This document shows, piece after piece, positions 62,673-64,000 of a stretch of 64,000 nucleotides of DNA. The stretch comes from Nocardia anocheti (GTDB taxonomy: Bacteria > Actinomycetota > Actinomycetes > Mycobacteriales > Mycobacteriaceae). The notes beneath the pieces are model-generated. The model was not told the origin of the DNA. It searched no databases and saw nothing but the letters and a program-made list of their open reading frames with translations. Every line of letters begins with the position of its first letter. Position 1 is the first letter of the stretch. Both the position numbers and the translations under genes were made by a program. The stretch lies in the NCBI RefSeq assembly GCF_029675105.1, contig NZ_JAQQFV010000006.1, positions 186,001 to 250,000 on the forward strand. Direction: 5' to 3'.

Positions 62673-62692
62673 GCGACCCAGCCTACCCGGAT

Positions 62693-62704
62693 TGGTCTAT
62701 ACCA
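62693..62704. promoter_or_regulatory. PhnF/HutC-type operator 1 (TGGTCTATACCA)
   Basis: This is the exact reverse complement of TGGTATAGACCA, the site I recall for PhnF of Mycobacterium smegmatis, and it fits the HutC-subfamily core GTmTAkAC. It starts 7 bp upstream of the gntR -10. Confidence 0.8.
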
Positions 62705-62739
62705 AAAGTTAACCCAGCGTTCCTTCGGCCCACACCTAT

Positions 62740-62751
62740 CGGTCTAGACCA
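62740..62751. promoter_or_regulatory. PhnF/HutC-type operator 2 (CGGTCTAGACCA)
   Basis: A second copy with the perfect palindrome GGTCTAGACC at 62741-62750, 47 bp centre-to-centre from the first. It ends 5 bp before CACCAT (62757-62762), the possible -10 of the oxidoreductase gene. Confidence 0.8.
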
Positions 62752-62769
62752 TTTGTCACCATCGGTGGC

Positions 62770-63897
62770 ATGCGATTGGTCATCATCGGTGGCGGGATAC
62801 TCGGCACCGCGCACGCCTGGGCCGCGATCACCCGCGGCCACACCGTCCTCCAGCTCGAACGCGAGCGGGAGGCGCGCGGGGCAACGGTCCGCAATTTCGG
62901 TCTGGTCTGGGTCTCCGGCCGCTCGGCGGACGAACTCCCGCTCACCCTGCGCTCGCGGGAGCTGTGGGCCGAGATCGGTGGCCGCGTCGCCGGTATCGGC
63001 TTCCGTCCGGCCGGTTCGATCACGCTGGTCCGCACCCCGGCCGAGCTCGCGGTCGCCGAAGCCGCCGCCACGGGATCGACCGCGACGGCACGGGGTTTCG
63101 AACTGCTCGAACCCGACCGGGTGCGCGCCCTCAATCCCGCGCTGCGCGGAGACTTCCTCGCCGGTCTGCACTGCTCGACCGACGCCGTCGTCGAGTCGCG
63201 CCAGGCACTGCCCGCGCTGCGCGCCCACATGGCCGCGACCGGCCGCTACACCTTCCACGAGGGCACCGAGGCGCGCTCGGTGCTCGACACCGGTTCCGGC
63301 GCGGTGGTGCTCGACGACCACGGCCGCCGCCACGAGGCCGACCTGGTCATCCACTGCCCCGGCGCCGCCCATTCCGGCCTCACCCGCGAGCTGGCCGGTG
63401 ACCTCCCGGTTCGCCGGGTCCGCCTGCAGATGATGCAGACCGCCCCGCTCGGCGAACCTCTCACCACCGCGATCGCCGACGGCGACAGCTTCCGCTACTA
63501 CCCGGGATTCGCCGGGCCGCAGGTGGATTCGCTGACCGCCGAGCAGTCGCAGACCGCCACCGCCGCCGCGCACAAGATGCAGCTGTTGTGCGTGCAGCGC
63601 CTGCACGGCGGTCTGACCATCGGCGACACCCACGAGTACACCGAGCCGTTCGCCTTCGACGTCGACGAGGCGCCCTACGAGCACCTCACCGAGGTCACCG
63701 AGGCGCTGCTGGGCCGCGCGCTGCCGCCGATAGTGCGGCGCTGGGCCGGTGTCTACAGCCAGAGCGTCGACCCCGGCGCCCTGGTCACCCGGGTGCGTGC
63801 CGACACCAATGTCTGGGTCGTCACCGGCCCCGGCGGCCGCGGCATGACCCTGGGCCCCGCCCTCGGCGCGCAGACCGCCGACCTGATCGGATTGTGA
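62770..63897 (+). CDS. FAD-dependent oxidoreductase, TIGR03364 (phosphonate catabolism)
   Basis: A 375-residue DAO-type flavoenzyme. The FAD dinucleotide motif is VIIGGGILGTAHAWAAITRGHTV core at the N-terminus, with ARGATVRNFGLVWVSGR as the family-specific continuation. A C-terminal VVTGPGGRGMTLGPALGAQTADLIG closes the FAD site. TIGR03364 enzymes cluster with phosphonate genes, and relatives reportedly oxidise N-methyl-aminoethylphosphonate or similar amines. It lies 8 bases before a phosphonatase-like gene and behind two PhnF-type operators. The exact substrate is inferred, not shown. Confidence 0.87.
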   Translation: MRLVIIGGGILGTAHAWAAITRGHTVLQLEREREARGATVRNFGLVWVSGRSADELPLTLRSRELWAEIGGRVAGIGFRPAGSITLVRTPAELAVAEAAATGSTATARGFELLEPDRVRALNPALRGDFLAGLHCSTDAVVESRQALPALRAHMAATGRYTFHEGTEARSVLDTGSGAVVLDDHGRRHEADLVIHCPGAAHSGLTRELAGDLPVRRVRLQMMQTAPLGEPLTTAIADGDSFRYYPGFAGPQVDSLTAEQSQTATAAAHKMQLLCVQRLHGGLTIGDTHEYTEPFAFDVDEAPYEHLTEVTEALLGRALPPIVRRWAGVYSQSVDPGALVTRVRADTNVWVVTGPGGRGMTLGPALGAQTADLIGL

Positions 63898-63905
63898 GGA
63901 ACACC

Positions 63906-64000
63906 GTGCCGGACAACCGGATCCAACTGGCCGTGCTCGACATGGCGGGCACCACCGTCGCCGACGGCGGACTCGTGCTGCGCGCCTTCGAACAGGCCGC
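63906..64000 (+). CDS. Phosphonatase-like HAD hydrolase (partial, runs off window)
   Basis: Only 31 codons are visible. They hold the HAD motif I in LAVLDMAGTTVADGGLVLRA, the DMAGTT variant typical of phosphonoacetaldehyde hydrolase (PhnX) and PhnX-like TIGR03351 proteins. GTG 63906 has GAGGAAC upstream and follows the oxidoreductase stop by 8 bases. Together the two genes suggest an oxidation-then-C-P-cleavage route. The rest lies beyond the window. Confidence 0.8.
   Translation, partial: MPDNRIQLAVLDMAGTTVADGGLVLRAFEQA

Overview
The window is a high-GC actinobacterial chromosome segment, most likely Nocardia or a close relative in the Mycobacteriales. The evidence is the gene order: smc end-ftsY-amtB-glnK-glnD-ffh, rpsP-khpA-rimM-trmD, rplS-lepB-rnhB-DUF2469-yraN-comM-dprA-xerC, rpsB-tsf-pyrH-frr-cdsA-rlmN, and dxr-rip-ispG-GNAT-pbp. 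This is the order known from mycobacteria and their relatives. Strong codon bias, many GTG starts and many apparently leaderless genes (a TANNNT -10 placed 6-8 nt before the start codon) fit the same group. I see no rRNA, tRNA, CRISPR, insertion sequence or prophage.

Layout. 1-11 kb: end of smc, a divergent NmrA-like reductase/TetR pair, ftsY, the nitrogen operon amtB-glnK-glnD behind a GlnR-type box, and ffh. 10.7-14.5 kb: an accessory block with a true steroid 5-alpha-reductase homologue and a divergent SnoaL/ketosteroid-isomerase-like gene sharing a perfect KstR operator, then an amidohydrolase, a 22-bp tandem repeat and a Uma2 gene. 14.6-16.6 kb: rpsP operon. 17.3-22.7 kb: GAF-LuxR regulator divergent from two translationally coupled acyl-CoA ligases and a secreted alpha/beta hydrolase. 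22.7-33 kb: tex, rplS, lepB, rnhB and the competence/recombination run comM-dprA-xerC. 33-36.3 kb: small membrane proteins, a YqeY protein, and a minus-strand secreted pair (proline-rich protein and M23 peptidase). 36.4-42.7 kb: rpsB-tsf-pyrH-frr-cdsA-rlmN. 42.7-49.3 kb: an accessory insert between rlmN and DUF2631-dxr, holding a divergent ribosomal protein L11 paralogue, three tandem Ser/Thr kinases (the first frameshifted) and a LysR regulator. 49.3-56.3 kb: dxr-rip-ispG-GNAT-penicillin-binding lipoprotein. 56.3-64 kb: nitrobindin, a TIGR03118 lipoprotein, a DUF4254/thioesterase/XRE/DUF4254 island, and the start of a phosphonate-catabolism operon under a PhnF/HutC-type GntR regulator with two operator copies.

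How the parts work together. Most of the window is housekeeping: protein targeting (FtsY, Ffh, LepB), translation (S16, L19, S2, EF-Ts, RRF, RimM, TrmD, RlmN), isoprenoid synthesis (Dxr, IspG), envelope proteolysis and cell wall (Rip, PBP, M23) and nitrogen sensing (AmtB-GlnK-GlnD).

The least expected items are the L11 paralogue, which has lost the prolines of the thiopeptide-binding N-terminal domain; the kinase family with a shared two-cysteine extracellular domain; a shared upstream element at the three ribosomal-protein promoters; the KstR-controlled 5-alpha-reductase; and the DUF4254/thioesterase island.
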